Positions 26,228-36,191 are shown, numbered from the stretch's first letter. The stretch is DNA of 64,000 nt from an uncultured Flavobacteriaceae bacterium (GCA_913061125.1 CAJXUB010000002.1:42023-106022); one strand, 5' to 3'. The notes: generated from the letters alone by a model not told the origin. A program made the numbers and translations.

Positions 26228-28846
26228 ATGAAGTCTCAAGACATTAGATCTCAATTTTTAAATTTTTTTGAAAGTAAAAATCATAAGATTGTACCCTCTG
26301 CTCCAATGGTCGTGAAAGATGACCCTACATTGATGTTTGTCAATTCCGGGATGGCTCCTTTTAAAGAATATTTTATCGGAAATGGCCAACCGCCAAGTTC
26401 TCGTATCGCTGACACCCAAAAGTGTCTGAGAGTTTCTGGCAAGCACAACGATTTGGAAGAAGTTGGTTACGACACCTACCACCACACGATGTTTGAAATG
26501 TTAGGAAATTGGAGTTTTGGCGATTACTTCAAAAAAGAAGCCATCACATGGGCTTGGGAGTTGTTAACTGAAGTCTATGGTATCGAACCAAATGACTTGT
26601 ATATCACTGTCTTTGAGGGCGATAAAAACGACGGAACCAGTATGGATTCCGAGGCGTTTTCCATTTGGAAAACTATAGTTCCAGAATCGCGTATTCTTAT
26701 GGGGCACAAAAAAGATAATTTTTGGGAAATGGGAGATCAAGGCCCGTGTGGTCCCTGCAGCGAAATTCACGTGGACATAAGAAGTGACGAAGACAAAGCT
26801 AAAGTCCCTGGTCACAAACTCGTAAATACAGACCATCCTCATGTCATCGAAATCTGGAATTTGGTGTTCATGCAATACAACAGAAAAGCCAATGGCAGCT
26901 TGGAAGATTTACCTCAAAAGCACATCGATACTGGGATGGGATTTGAACGCCTGTGCATGGTCCTTCAAGGGGTTCAATCGAACTACGACACCGACGTTTT
27001 TACACCCATAATTCGAGAGATTGAAACCATTACGGGGACCGATTATGGAAACAACACCAAACACGATATTGCCATTCGAGTTATCTCCGACCATATCCGC
27101 ACTGTAGCCTTTTCAATTGCCGATGGGCAGTTGCCCAGCAACACAGGAGCTGGCTACGTTATCCGACGAATTTTAAGACGAGCCGTGCGTTATGGGTTTA
27201 CTTTTTTGAATCAAAAAGACCCTTTTATGTTCCGCTTAGTTAATGTGTTGACAAAAAAAATGGGGCAAACTTTTCCAGAGCTTAAAACCCAAAAACAACT
27301 CATTCAAAATGTTATTAAAGAAGAAGAATCTTCATTTTTGAAAACATTAGACCAAGGGTTGGTGTTGCTCGATCGTGTAATTAATACGACCCAAGGACAA
27401 ACCATTTCTGGTGAAAAAGCATTTGAACTCTATGATACTTACGGATTTCCGGTAGATTTAACGGCTCTAATTCTTCAAGAAAAAGGGATGGCATTGGATG
27501 CCGAGGGCTTCAAAAAACAGTTAGAAAAACAAAAAATCCGATCGCGTGCAGCCAGTGAAATATCTACCGAAGATTGGACCATACTTCGCGAAGACGACGA
27601 ACAAGAATTTATTGGCTATGATACTTTAAAAACAGATGTCAAATTGGTGCGTTATCGCAAAGAAATTTCAGTAAAAAATGGGACCCAATACCAGCTCGTA
27701 TTCAATTTAACCCCATTTTATGCGGAAGGGGGTGGGCAAGTTGGCGACAAAGGGTATTTGGAGGCCTCCAACGGCGATGTAATCTACATTTTGGACACCA
27801 AAAAAGAGAACAACGTCGCGATTCATATCACCAAAAATTTACCCAAAAACCTTACCGATACATTCACTGCGGTTGTGGACAATAAGCAACGCTTCAGAAT
27901 TGCATGCAACCACACCGCCACGCATTTGTTGCATCAAGCGTTACGAGAAGTTTTAGGGGCACACGTTGAACAAAAAGGAAGTGCTGTTCATTCCAAATAT
28001 TTGAGGTTTGATTTCTCTCATTTTTCAAAAATGACCAAAGATGAAATTCAAGAAGTAGAAAATTTTGTCAACGCCCGAATCGAGGGCCGTTTGCCTTTGG
28101 AAGAGCAACGTGCGGTTCCCATGAGCCAAGCCATTTCACAAGGCGCTTTGGCATTATTTGGCGAAAAATATGGCGATGTAGTTCGAACCATTAAATTTGG
28201 AAATTCTATGGAATTGTGTGGCGGAACCCACGTTCAAAACACATCTGATATTTGGCATTTCAAAATAACATCTGAAGGGGCTGTTGCTGCAGGAATTCGG
28301 CGTGTTGAAGCCATCACTTCCGATGCGGTTAAAGATTTTTTTAGCGAAAACAACCAACGCTATAACGCCATCAAAACAGTGCTCAACAATGCACAAGACC
28401 CCCTCAAATCCATAACCGACCTAAAACAAGAAAACGGCCATTTAAAAAAACAAATCGAGCAACTTTTGAAAGATAAAGCTCAAGCTGAAAAATCTAAAAT
28501 CGAATCTGAAATTTCAGATCTTGGCGGCGTGAATTTCTTAGCCAAAGAATTGGATTTGGATGCCAACGGACTCAAGACTTTAGCATTTGAGATGGGCCAA
28601 CATTACGACGATTTAGTATTGGTTTTGGCGGCCAACCACAATGGTAAAGCGCTGTTGACGTGCTACATTTCAAAACCCTTGGTGGCTTCAAAAGGTCTAA
28701 ATGCTGGTGAAATAGTCAGAGCATTAGGGCCCTTCATCCAGGGTGGCGGCGGTGGCCAACCGTTTTTCGCTACGGCAGGCGGAAAAAATCCAGAGGGTAT
28801 TCAACAAGCGTTACAGCATTCGTCGACTTTAATCGCAGGGCGATAG
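26228..28846 (+). CDS. alaS: alanine--tRNA ligase
   Basis: 872 residues, normal for bacterial AlaRS. The class II catalytic core comes first ([55 protein letters not shown]). The editing domain has zinc-binding [16 protein letters not shown] and [13 protein letters not shown]-terminal DHHA1/C-Ala domain follows, with [21 protein letters not shown]. It charges tRNA-Ala and clears mischarged Ser/Gly. Divergent from the M23 peptidase gene, and followed by a paired palindromic repeat. Confidence 0.98.
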   Translation: MKSQDIRSQFLNFFESKNHKIVPSAPMVVKDDPTLMFVNSGMAPFKEYFIGNGQPPSSRIADTQKCLRVSGKHNDLEEVGYDTYHHTMFEMLGNWSFGDYFKKEAITWAWELLTEVYGIEPNDLYITVFEGDKNDGTSMDSEAFSIWKTIVPESRILMGHKKDNFWEMGDQGPCGPCSEIHVDIRSDEDKAKVPGHKLVNTDHPHVIEIWNLVFMQYNRKANGSLEDLPQKHIDTGMGFERLCMVLQGVQSNYDTDVFTPIIREIETITGTDYGNNTKHDIAIRVISDHIRTVAFSIADGQLPSNTGAGYVIRRILRRAVRYGFTFLNQKDPFMFRLVNVLTKKMGQTFPELKTQKQLIQNVIKEEESSFLKTLDQGLVLLDRVINTTQGQTISGEKAFELYDTYGFPVDLTALILQEKGMALDAEGFKKQLEKQKIRSRAASEISTEDWTILREDDEQEFIGYDTLKTDVKLVRYRKEISVKNGTQYQLVFNLTPFYAEGGGQVGDKGYLEASNGDVIYILDTKKENNVAIHITKNLPKNLTDTFTAVVDNKQRFRIACNHTATHLLHQALREVLGAHVEQKGSAVHSKYLRFDFSHFSKMTKDEIQEVENFVNARIEGRLPLEEQRAVPMSQAISQGALALFGEKYGDVVRTIKFGNSMELCGGTHVQNTSDIWHFKITSEGAVAAGIRRVEAITSDAVKDFFSENNQRYNAIKTVLNNAQDPLKSITDLKQENGHLKKQIEQLLKDKAQAEKSKIESEISDLGGVNFLAKELDLDANGLKTLAFEMGQHYDDLVLVLAANHNGKALLTCYISKPLVASKGLNAGEIVRALGPFIQGGGGGQPFFATAGGKNPEGIQQALQHSSTLIAGR

Positions 28847-28860
28847 CCAAGGGTTTAATT

Positions 28861-28928
28861 CCCCGAGGCTTGCCTCGAAATGTTTAAAATAGTTTCCTTT
28901 GAATACCTCGTGGGCTTGCCCCGAGGTA
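28861..28928. repeat. Paired palindromic (REP-like) element downstream of alaS
   Basis: Two palindromes with related cores lie 26 bases apart. The first is CGAGGC-TT-GCCTCG (28864-28877). The second is TACCTCG-t-GGGC-TT-GCCC-CGAGGTA (28904-28928), 11-base arms with one bulged T. Both share the centre GC-TT-GC and the CGAGG outer arm. It is more G+C-rich than its surroundings and lacks a T-run, so it looks like a dispersed intergenic repeat rather than a plain terminator. No second copy was seen in this window. Confidence 0.6.
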
Positions 28929-29049
28929 GTTGATTTTAAATCCTGATATTTTTTGTAGAAGTTTTCGTCTCGCGGCACTGGTCTTGTTGTTTTTTTTAAG
29001 CTAAAATTTCCCAAATTTGAAGTATATTAGCACAGCAAAAGAACAATTT

Positions 29050-29817
29050 ATGGAACCGTATGTCACGCTGTCCGAATCTCAACATGTAGGGTACATAGAG
29101 TTTTTTAATCCTCCGCACAATGCGCTGCCTTCTCACTTGCTCGCGAAATTAACTCAAGCGTTAAACGATGCCGCTCAGGACAACAGGATTCGTGTGATTG
29201 TTTTAAGAAGTGGCGGGAACAGAACGTTTTGTGCCGGTGCCAGTTTTAATGAAATGGTTTCACTTTCCAATCAGGAGGATAGTACCTCATTTTTTATGGG
29301 ATTTGCCAATGTGATTAATGCCATTCGAAACAATCCAAAACTAGTTATCGGATGTGTTCAGGGGAAAGCTGTTGGTGGTGGCGTTGGTTTGGCTGCAGCA
29401 ACAGACATTTGTTTTGCTAGTGAATTTGCCTCAATCAAGCTCAGTGAACTTAGTATTGGCATTGGCCCCTTTGTAATAGAACCTGCAGTTACGCGTAAAA
29501 TCGGAGTTTCTGCAATGGGTCAATTAACCCTTAAAGCCCAAACGTTTTTTTCGGCCAAGTGGGCCAGAGAAAAAGGACTGTTTGCCAATGTTTTTGAATC
29601 CAACGAGGAGCTCACCAAGGAAGTTGACCTTTTTGCCAACGAATTGAAAAGCTACAATTCCGAAGCGTTATCTTCCTTTAAAACCATTCAATGGAGCGGT
29701 ACGGCACACTGGGACGCTTTGTTGAAAGAGCGCGCAGAACTCAGTGGAAAATTAGCATTAAGTCCTTTTACAAAATTAAAGTTGAAACAATATTCAACAA
29801 AAAATAACAAAAAGTAA
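29050..29817 (+). CDS. enoyl-CoA hydratase/isomerase family protein
   Basis: 255 residues from the ATG at 29050 (MEPYVTLSESQHVGYIEFFNPPHNALP); the TTG at 29017 in the ORF track is less likely. Crotonase fold: the oxyanion-hole segments are TFCAGASFNEMVS and QGKAVGGGVGLAAATDICFASEFASIKLSELSIGIGP. Of the two catalytic Glu of classic hydratases, the first (GGGxEL) is Gly here (GGGVGLA), while the second (SELSIG) remains. It may thus be an isomerase-like or methylglutaconyl-CoA hydratase-like member. The substrate is a CoA thioester of unknown type. Two bases before the aminotransferase gene, so co-transcribed with it; branched-chain amino acid metabolism would suit both. Confidence 0.88.
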   Translation: MEPYVTLSESQHVGYIEFFNPPHNALPSHLLAKLTQALNDAAQDNRIRVIVLRSGGNRTFCAGASFNEMVSLSNQEDSTSFFMGFANVINAIRNNPKLVIGCVQGKAVGGGVGLAAATDICFASEFASIKLSELSIGIGPFVIEPAVTRKIGVSAMGQLTLKAQTFFSAKWAREKGLFANVFESNEELTKEVDLFANELKSYNSEALSSFKTIQWSGTAHWDALLKERAELSGKLALSPFTKLKLKQYSTKNNKK

Positions 29818-29819
29818 TC

Positions 29820-30878
29820 ATGAATCCCCAAATTAAAATTAAAACAATTAAAACATCAAAAGTTCATGAATTGGATTTTGATGATATTCCTCTGGGAAAA
29901 ACCTTTACGGATCATATGTTTGTTTGCAGCTATCGGGAGGGCCAATGGCAAACCCCAACGATTAAGCCGCTGGAGCATCTGCCAACACACCCAGCAGCCA
30001 TGGCATTTCATTACGGGCAAGCCATTTTTGAGGGCATGAAGGCGACGGTAAATACCGACGGAACTCCGATGTTATTCAGGCCAATGGATAATGCCAAACG
30101 TTTGAATTTTAGCGCTCGACGGTTAGGGATGCCAGAGTTTCCAAAATCTCTATTTGTTGAAGCCCTAAAAACCCTGGTTGGAATAGACCGCCTTTGGATT
30201 CCGCCACAACAAGGAAGCGCGTTGTATTTGCGGCCATTTATGTATGCCGATGAACCCTTTATTGGAATGCGTGCTGCAACGCAATATAAGTTCATTATTA
30301 TGGCATCACCCTCTAACCCAATTTACAATAAACGAATTCGACTTTACGCCGAAACACGATACATTCGAGCTGCCCATGGCGGTACGGGCGAAGCAAAAGC
30401 AGCAGGGAATTATGCGGCTGCCATTTTACCCACCGAACACGCCAAGTCCAAGGGCTTTGACCAAGTTCTTTGGTTGGATGCCCATCATTTTAAAACCATA
30501 CAAGAAGTTGGAACCATGAATATTTTCTTCAAAATCAATGGTACCATCATCACACCCCCATTGGACGGTGCAATTCTGGCTGGAATCACCAGAATGAGTA
30601 CCATTGAATTATTGCGTCACAAGGGGTATAAAGTGCTTGAACAACACATCACGATTGACGATCTAATTAACGCCTCTAATTCTGGAACGCTGGAAGAGGC
30701 TTTCGGGACGGGTACGGCTGTAGGGATTGCCATGATTCAAGCTATCGGCTTTAAAGACCAAACGATTCATGTGTCTGACGATAATCCTGTCGGGCAAATG
30801 GTATTGGATACCATTAATGGCGTGCGAAGCGGCACTCTGCCCGATGTGTTAAATTGGATGACAACAATTGATCTTTAA
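29820..30878 (+). CDS. ilvE: branched-chain amino acid aminotransferase
   Basis: 352 residues, class IV (D-amino acid/branched-chain fold) PLP enzyme of the long, eukaryote-like BCAT group. The PLP lysine lies in GGTGEAKAAGNYAAAILP. The signature is DQVLWLDAHHFKTIQEVGTMNIFFKING, followed by DGAILAGITRMSTIELLRHKGYKVLE and EEAFGTGTAVGIA. It interconverts Leu, Ile and Val with their 2-oxo acids. Overlaps the convergent glycosyltransferase gene by four bases at the 3' end. Confidence 0.95.
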   Translation: MNPQIKIKTIKTSKVHELDFDDIPLGKTFTDHMFVCSYREGQWQTPTIKPLEHLPTHPAAMAFHYGQAIFEGMKATVNTDGTPMLFRPMDNAKRLNFSARRLGMPEFPKSLFVEALKTLVGIDRLWIPPQQGSALYLRPFMYADEPFIGMRAATQYKFIIMASPSNPIYNKRIRLYAETRYIRAAHGGTGEAKAAGNYAAAILPTEHAKSKGFDQVLWLDAHHFKTIQEVGTMNIFFKINGTIITPPLDGAILAGITRMSTIELLRHKGYKVLEQHITIDDLINASNSGTLEEAFGTGTAVGIAMIQAIGFKDQTIHVSDDNPVGQMVLDTINGVRSGTLPDVLNWMTTIDL

Positions 30879-31729
30879 GCACCAAAAACTTTTGTATAGA
30901 TTTTTTTCCAGCGGTAATTTCGAATGAATTTTCCTTGATTTGCTGTGACGATAAATGGGGCGTTATCACGACGGGCTTTAAAGTACCCTCTGGTGTAATC
31001 AAAAAACAACCAAAAGTTACCTTTATTCGCGGCCAATTTAACCGCTGAAAGTAAGGCTAATATCAATCCGCTTCTCATTTTGTACAACGCCATACCTTGA
31101 AGGTATTTTGCCTGTTTACTGTAAGTTGATCCTGTGGGTTTTAAATGTTTAACTTTTAAGCTGGAATCGGTTTGAAAACGCCAACCAAAATACAAGGCCA
31201 CCAACTCATCCACTGTATCCCAACCCATGGAATTTTGCAATCCTCCGATGGCTTCAAAACATGCTTTTCGGTAGGACTTTACAGGACCCCTAATGTGGTC
31301 TTTGGAGGTTAAATTTTCATAGATCCATTCTCCATTTCTCTCGATATAGCAATGTCCAGATGCCATACCGAGCTTTGGGTCGTTTTTATAATGTAATGCT
31401 AAAGTTTCGAGGTAATTTTCTGGAAAAATAAGATCGGCATCAAATTTACAAATCACCTCATAATCATCATCCAAACAATTAAGGCCTTTGTTAAATGCAT
31501 TAATGATTTTCTGGCCGGGAAGGTGCTGATTTGAAGAGGCGGTATTCACTAATGTGACGTTAGGAAATGATCTGCTGAATGCCTCAACGAGCATTGAAGT
31601 GTTATCCGTGGAATTGTCATTTACGACGACAATTTTTTTTGGAGATAAACTTTGATTCACTAAAGACCTCAAGCATTTTTCGATGTTGACTTCCTCGTTA
31701 TGAGCGGGTATGACGATGTAAAATTTCAA
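30875..31729 (-). CDS. glycosyltransferase family 2 protein
   Basis: 284 residues. The GT-A fold is shown by FYIVIPAHNEEVNIEKCLRSLVNQSLSPKKIVVVNDNSTDNT and the DxD metal site ICKFDADLIFPENY. No N- or C-terminal transmembrane helix is obvious, so it is probably cytosolic or peripheral. The start is TTG, overlapping the stop of the methyltransferase gene (TTGA), a sign of coupled translation. It ends an operon that begins at gcvP. The acceptor is unknown; a lipid or small glycan is possible given the KASIII gene upstream. Confidence 0.9.
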   Translation of the reverse strand: MKFYIVIPAHNEEVNIEKCLRSLVNQSLSPKKIVVVNDNSTDNTSMLVEAFSRSFPNVTLVNTASSNQHLPGQKIINAFNKGLNCLDDDYEVICKFDADLIFPENYLETLALHYKNDPKLGMASGHCYIERNGEWIYENLTSKDHIRGPVKSYRKACFEAIGGLQNSMGWDTVDELVALYFGWRFQTDSSLKVKHLKPTGSTYSKQAKYLQGMALYKMRSGLILALLSAVKLAANKGNFWLFFDYTRGYFKARRDNAPFIVTANQGKFIRNYRWKKIYTKVFGA

Positions 31730-32247
31730 ATTCTTTCAGCGTAAACGATGTAATATCTGGGCGTAAAAAGTCTTAGTACTGGTCGAATTCCAATTTTTTT
31801 TGTAGGATTGGTCCATTTCTCTCTGTCTATGATCGTCCACCCCGCTTTTTCCAAAAGCCAATCAAATTGCCAATCCTCAAATTCATGAAAATGCCGGTCT
31901 CTCAAATCAGTTTTACTTCTGTAAGCCCCTGAAAACCAAAGTTTTAGTGGAATACTAACAATAAGTTTTTTGGCCTTAATTTGTTGTAAGACAGTGAATG
32001 GAGAGACTAAATGTTCTAAAATTTCAAACGCAGTAACCGCTGTTGCCTTACTAGTCTTGAGGCTACTGATATCCAAATCTAAATCTTCGCCTTGAGTGTT
32101 CTTCACAGACCACCCTTCGCTTTGTAACAATTCGGACAATGGGTTGATTATGCCTAAATCTAAAATAGACTCCTCTTTTTTGAGGTGTTTTTTTACAAAT
32201 TTTAAGGTCTTTTTGTAGCGTTTTTTTGGGTAGTTATTCTCGTACAT
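31726..32247 (-). CDS. SAM-dependent methyltransferase-like protein (degenerate SAM loop)
   Basis: 173 residues. It has the order of a class I methyltransferase: motif I position ESILDLGIINPLSELLQSEGW, acidic strand-2 region, then AVTAFEILEHLVSPFTVLQQI and KLIVSIPLKLWF, as in the UbiG/methyltransferase-11/23 group. The glycine-rich GxG of motif I is absent (LGIINPL), so SAM binding is in doubt. It abuts the KASIII gene without a gap and overlaps the glycosyltransferase start. Role unknown. Confidence 0.8.
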   Translation of the reverse strand: MYENNYPKKRYKKTLKFVKKHLKKEESILDLGIINPLSELLQSEGWSVKNTQGEDLDLDISSLKTSKATAVTAFEILEHLVSPFTVLQQIKAKKLIVSIPLKLWFSGAYRSKTDLRDRHFHEFEDWQFDWLLEKAGWTIIDREKWTNPTKKIGIRPVLRLFTPRYYIVYAERI

Positions 32248-33306
32248 TTAATATTTGTAAACTATGGCATTGATGTGCATTCCTGCACCCACACTTGCAA
32301 ATATAATAATATCTCCTTTGGAGAGCGTGTGGCCTTCTAGTTTCCCCTTACATATCAAATCGAAAAGCGTTGGAACCGTAGCAACAGAGCTGTTTCCTAA
32401 TTTATGAATGGTCATTGGCATGACACCTTCCGGAACGGGTGTTTTGTACAGTCTGTAAAATCGTTTTATTATGGCCTCATCCATTTTTTCATTGGCTTGA
32501 TGAATCAGTATTTTTTTAACCTCAGAAATATCATGGCCGCTGTTGTCCAAACATGTTTTTAGAGCAGTCGGTACATTGTTTAGAGCAAATTCGTAAATTT
32601 TTCGGCCATACATTTTAATATAACGTACGTCTTTGTCTTCAAGTTTGTTGTTTGAATTTCCAAAAAATAAATGATAGATTTCATCGTGAGTAAATGATGC
32701 CGACTCGTGGGCTATAATTCCACCACCACCGTCGCGGCCTTCCACAATTGTAGCTCCAGCACCATCAGCATAAATCATAGAATCTCTATCGAACGAATCT
32801 ACTACTCGAGATAAAGTTTCTGCGCCAATAATCAAACATTTCTTGGCCATTCCGGCTCTAATGAAGGCCTGTGCCTGAATGACACCTTCTACCCATCCAG
32901 GGCAACCAAACAAAATGTCATAAGCGACACACTTTGGATTTTTAATTTTCAATAAATGCTTAATCCGAGCCGCTAAACACGGCAAAATATCACTTTGGAT
33001 GGCGTCCGATTTCACGTCACCAAAATTGTGTGCACAAATGATATAATCCAAAGATTCAGGGTCGATTTTGGCGTCTAAAATGGCTTTTTCAGCCGCAAAT
33101 GCTCCAAGATCGGAAGCTGTGAGATGGTTTTGGGCATAGCGTCGTTCAGATATTCCAGTAATGGCTTTAAATTTCTCAACTACAACATCTGTTGGAGTGT
33201 CAATGGCTTGCCCCTCTATAGTAAAAAAAGATTGCTGACTAAAATCGCTGTTTTTTTGAATTAGTTCAGGAATATAGCTCCCCGTACCCGTAATTTGAAT
33301 ACTCAT
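32248..33306 (-). CDS. 3-oxoacyl-ACP synthase III family protein (FabH-like)
   Basis: 352 residues, thiolase-fold KASIII. The catalytic triad is readable as Cys in LFGCPGWVEG, His in ILIHQANEKM and Asn in KLGNSSVATVPT. Ending: GDIIIFASVGAGMHINAIVYKY. Its N-terminus and length differ from plain FabH (about 315-330 residues), so it may be a paralogue acting on a special acyl chain. It starts 11 bases after the gcvP stop and is followed directly by the methyltransferase gene. It could start a special fatty chain or condense acyl chains for an unusual lipid; the product is unknown. Confidence 0.88.
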   Translation of the reverse strand: MSIQITGTGSYIPELIQKNSDFSQQSFFTIEGQAIDTPTDVVVEKFKAITGISERRYAQNHLTASDLGAFAAEKAILDAKIDPESLDYIICAHNFGDVKSDAIQSDILPCLAARIKHLLKIKNPKCVAYDILFGCPGWVEGVIQAQAFIRAGMAKKCLIIGAETLSRVVDSFDRDSMIYADGAGATIVEGRDGGGGIIAHESASFTHDEIYHLFFGNSNNKLEDKDVRYIKMYGRKIYEFALNNVPTALKTCLDNSGHDISEVKKILIHQANEKMDEAIIKRFYRLYKTPVPEGVMPMTIHKLGNSSVATVPTLFDLICKGKLEGHTLSKGDIIIFASVGAGMHINAIVYKY

Positions 33307-33317
33307 ATTGGTTTAAT

Positions 33318-36164
33318 TTATAAGTCGGCATAAGCTTCAATGGGGGCGCATGTACATACTAAATTTCGGTCGCCATAGGCATCATCGACCCGACGAACTG
33401 AAGGCCAAAATTTATCATCTTTAATATAATCTAGCGGAAATGCTGCAGTGGCTCTACTGTATGGAAACTCCCACTGGTCGCTGCAGATCATCTCTTGCGT
33501 ATGTGGTGCGTTTTTCAAAGGGTTATTTGGATGTGAAATCTCAATAGTATCAATTTCGTTTCGGATTGAAATCATAGCGTCACAGAAGCGATCCATTTCG
33601 GCTCTGTTTTCACTTTCGGTGGGTTCAATCATCATGGTTCCTGCAACTGGAAAGGATACTGTTGGGGCATGAAATCCGTAGTCCATAAGCCGTTTGGCAA
33701 TGTCTGTAACTTCAATACCTTTAGCTTTAAAGGCCCTACAGTCAATAATCATCTCGTGAGCCGCTCGACCTTGTTCCCCTGTGTATAAGGTTTCATAATG
33801 CCCGTCCAATCGTTCCTTGATGTAGTTGGCATTAAGTATGGCAATTTTGGTGGCTTGCGTTAGGCCATAACCACCCAGCATTTTGATGTAGCCGTAAGAA
33901 ATCAGGCAAGCCAACGCCGACCCAAAGGGGGCACCTGAAATGGAGGTTATCGCTTGATCGCCACCTGTTTTTACCATGGGATTTCCAGGAAGAAATGGGG
34001 TCAGCTGTTTGGCAACACAAATTGGACCAACCCCAGGGCCACCACCACCATGAGGTATGGCAAAGGTTTTGTGTAAGTTTAAATGACAAACATCGGCACC
34101 GATTTGGCCGGGATTGGTAAGCCCAACTTGGGCATTCATGTTGGCACCATCCATATAAACCTGACCACCGTACTGGTGAATTATTGAGGTGATTTCTTTT
34201 ATTTCGGACTCATAAACACCATGAGTAGATGGATACGTCACCATCAATGCAGCTAAATTATCTTTGTGAAGTATGGCTTTTTCTCGAACATCTTCCACGT
34301 CAATATTACCATTTTCAGAAGATTTTGTGACGATCACTTTCATTCCAGCCATCACAGCGCTAGCAGGATTTGTACCGTGTGCTGAGGACGGAATAATACA
34401 AATATTTCGGTGGTGATCTCCGCGAGATTCGTGGTACGCCTTGATGGTCATTAAACCGGCAAATTCGCCTTGAGCCCCTGAGTTTGGCTGAAGTGATGTT
34501 CCAGCAAATCCCGTAATTTCGTTCAGTTGGTTTTGAAGCGTGTTTAGCATTTCAGAATATCCGAGAACCTGATCGGCAGGGGCAAAAGGGTGAATGTTCC
34601 CCCAATTGACCCAGCTCAAGGGCAGCATTTCAACCGCTGCGTTGAGCTTCATGGTGCAAGACCCTAGCGATATCATTGAAAAATTAAGTGCCAAATCTTT
34701 ACGTTCCAGTCGTTTGATATACCGCATAAGTTCAGTCTCTGAATGGTACGAATTAAAAACTTCGTGAGCCAAAAATTCTGTTGTTCTTGCTAGAGTAATA
34801 GGGATACTTGACGCTAAATGGTTTTGCATCTGAATATCGATGTCAAGGGCCTCAGATAGAACGGCTAAAATCTCTTCTAAATCTTGTTTGTTTGTGGTCT
34901 CGTTTATGGCAATTGAGACTGTTGTATTATTGGGGTAATAAAAATTTATTTCATTCTTTTGTGCCACTGTTTTCACTTTCTGGGCATCGGGTACAGTCAA
35001 TTGGATGGTGTCAAAAAAATGAGAATGGTTTAACTTCAATCCTGAATGTTTCAATGACTGAGCAAGAACAGAGGTGTTATTGTGAATCTTATTGGCAATG
35101 TGTCTTAACCCTTTAGGCCCGTGATACACAGCATACATTCCAGCCATTACAGCCAGCAGAACTTGTGCCGTACAGATGTTGGATGTGGCACGATCACGTT
35201 TGATGTGCTGTTCTCGAGTTTGCAATGCCATTCGTAATGCTCGATCTCCATTCATGTCTTTTGTAACTCCAATAATTCGTCCTGGGATATGCCGTTTATA
35301 GGCCTCTTTTGTAGCAAAATAGGCCGCATGAGGTCCTCCATATCCCATAGGAATACCAAATCGTTGTGTGGTACCTACAACAACATCGGCTCCGTAGTGG
35401 CCGGGTGCTTCCAAGAGTACCAAACTTAAAATATCGGCAGCAACAGCAACTTTTATGTTGTTGGTATTGGCTTTGGAAATAAAATGGTTCAAATCTACAA
35501 TACGTCCAGAAGCGCCAGGATATTGAACTAATGCTCCAAAAAAATCCGAATTAAAATCAAACTCTTCAATGGATCCCACAACCAGTTCAATACCAATGGG
35601 AATGGCTCTGGTTTTTAGAACAGAAAGTGTTTGTGGGAAAATATCATCGGCAACAAAAAATTTGTTTACTCCAGCTTTAACAGCAGATCGGTCACGTACT
35701 GCAAACAGCAAAGCCATGGCTTCAGCCGCTGAGGTGCTTTCATCCAACAGCGATGCATTCGCCAATTCCATGCCTGTGAGATCAGTAATCATGGTCTGAA
35801 AATTCAGTAGAGCTTCCAAGCGACCTTGTGCAATTTCGGCCTGGTAGGGGGTGTAAGCAGTGTACCAACCTGGGTTTTCCAAAATATTACGTTGAATGAC
35901 TGCAGGAAAATTGGCCGGGTGGTAGCCCATGCCCATATAGGACTTAAACACCTTGTTTTTTTGCCCCAGTTTATAAATATGATCCAGAAATTCTTGTTCA
36001 CTCATAGGGGGTTCCAATCGCAGAGGTTCTCGCAAACGAATACTTTCAGGAACAGTTTGATCCATCAGAGTTTCCAGATCGGGAACTCCAATAGTATCAA
36101 GCATGGTTTGTATTTGAGTGTCATTGGGGCCAATGTGTCTATTTGAAAAAATATCTGGGTTCAT
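33318..36164 (-). CDS. gcvP: aminomethyl-transferring glycine dehydrogenase (glycine cleavage P protein)
   Basis: 948 residues, the single-chain (fused P1/P2) form. It decarboxylates glycine and passes the aminomethyl group to the lipoyl H protein. Motifs: FSNRHIGPND at the start, MGMGYHPANFPAVIQRNILENPGWYTAYTPYQAEIAQGRLEAL, and the PLP lysine in HLNLHKTFAIPHGGGGPG. SAHGTNPASAVMAG and MIEPTESENRAEMDRFCDAMI are also present. gcvT and gcvH are not in this window. No glycine riboswitch fits into the short leader. It probably leads an operon with KASIII, methyltransferase and glycosyltransferase genes. Confidence 0.98.
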   Translation of the reverse strand: MNPDIFSNRHIGPNDTQIQTMLDTIGVPDLETLMDQTVPESIRLREPLRLEPPMSEQEFLDHIYKLGQKNKVFKSYMGMGYHPANFPAVIQRNILENPGWYTAYTPYQAEIAQGRLEALLNFQTMITDLTGMELANASLLDESTSAAEAMALLFAVRDRSAVKAGVNKFFVADDIFPQTLSVLKTRAIPIGIELVVGSIEEFDFNSDFFGALVQYPGASGRIVDLNHFISKANTNNIKVAVAADILSLVLLEAPGHYGADVVVGTTQRFGIPMGYGGPHAAYFATKEAYKRHIPGRIIGVTKDMNGDRALRMALQTREQHIKRDRATSNICTAQVLLAVMAGMYAVYHGPKGLRHIANKIHNNTSVLAQSLKHSGLKLNHSHFFDTIQLTVPDAQKVKTVAQKNEINFYYPNNTTVSIAINETTNKQDLEEILAVLSEALDIDIQMQNHLASSIPITLARTTEFLAHEVFNSYHSETELMRYIKRLERKDLALNFSMISLGSCTMKLNAAVEMLPLSWVNWGNIHPFAPADQVLGYSEMLNTLQNQLNEITGFAGTSLQPNSGAQGEFAGLMTIKAYHESRGDHHRNICIIPSSAHGTNPASAVMAGMKVIVTKSSENGNIDVEDVREKAILHKDNLAALMVTYPSTHGVYESEIKEITSIIHQYGGQVYMDGANMNAQVGLTNPGQIGADVCHLNLHKTFAIPHGGGGPGVGPICVAKQLTPFLPGNPMVKTGGDQAITSISGAPFGSALACLISYGYIKMLGGYGLTQATKIAILNANYIKERLDGHYETLYTGEQGRAAHEMIIDCRAFKAKGIEVTDIAKRLMDYGFHAPTVSFPVAGTMMIEPTESENRAEMDRFCDAMISIRNEIDTIEISHPNNPLKNAPHTQEMICSDQWEFPYSRATAAFPLDYIKDDKFWPSVRRVDDAYGDRNLVCTCAPIEAYADL

Positions 36165-36183
36165 ATTAGTCCGAATTTAAAAA

Positions 36184-36191
36184 CAAAATTA
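36184..36191 (-). promoter_or_regulatory. Promoter -7 box of gcvP
   Basis: The minus strand reads TAATTTTG, an exact TAnnTTTG match, 19 bases upstream of the gcvP ATG. A TTG lies about 24 bases further upstream, a loose -33 candidate. Confidence 0.45.

Noticed and set aside
28829-29014. 61-codon minus-strand ORF (MGNFSLKKTTRPVPRD...) downstream of alaS
   Set aside because: It reads across both palindromes of the REP-like element and overlaps the alaS end; it is better explained as chance coding through a repeat. If the same peptide recurs genome-wide, that would reflect the repeat.
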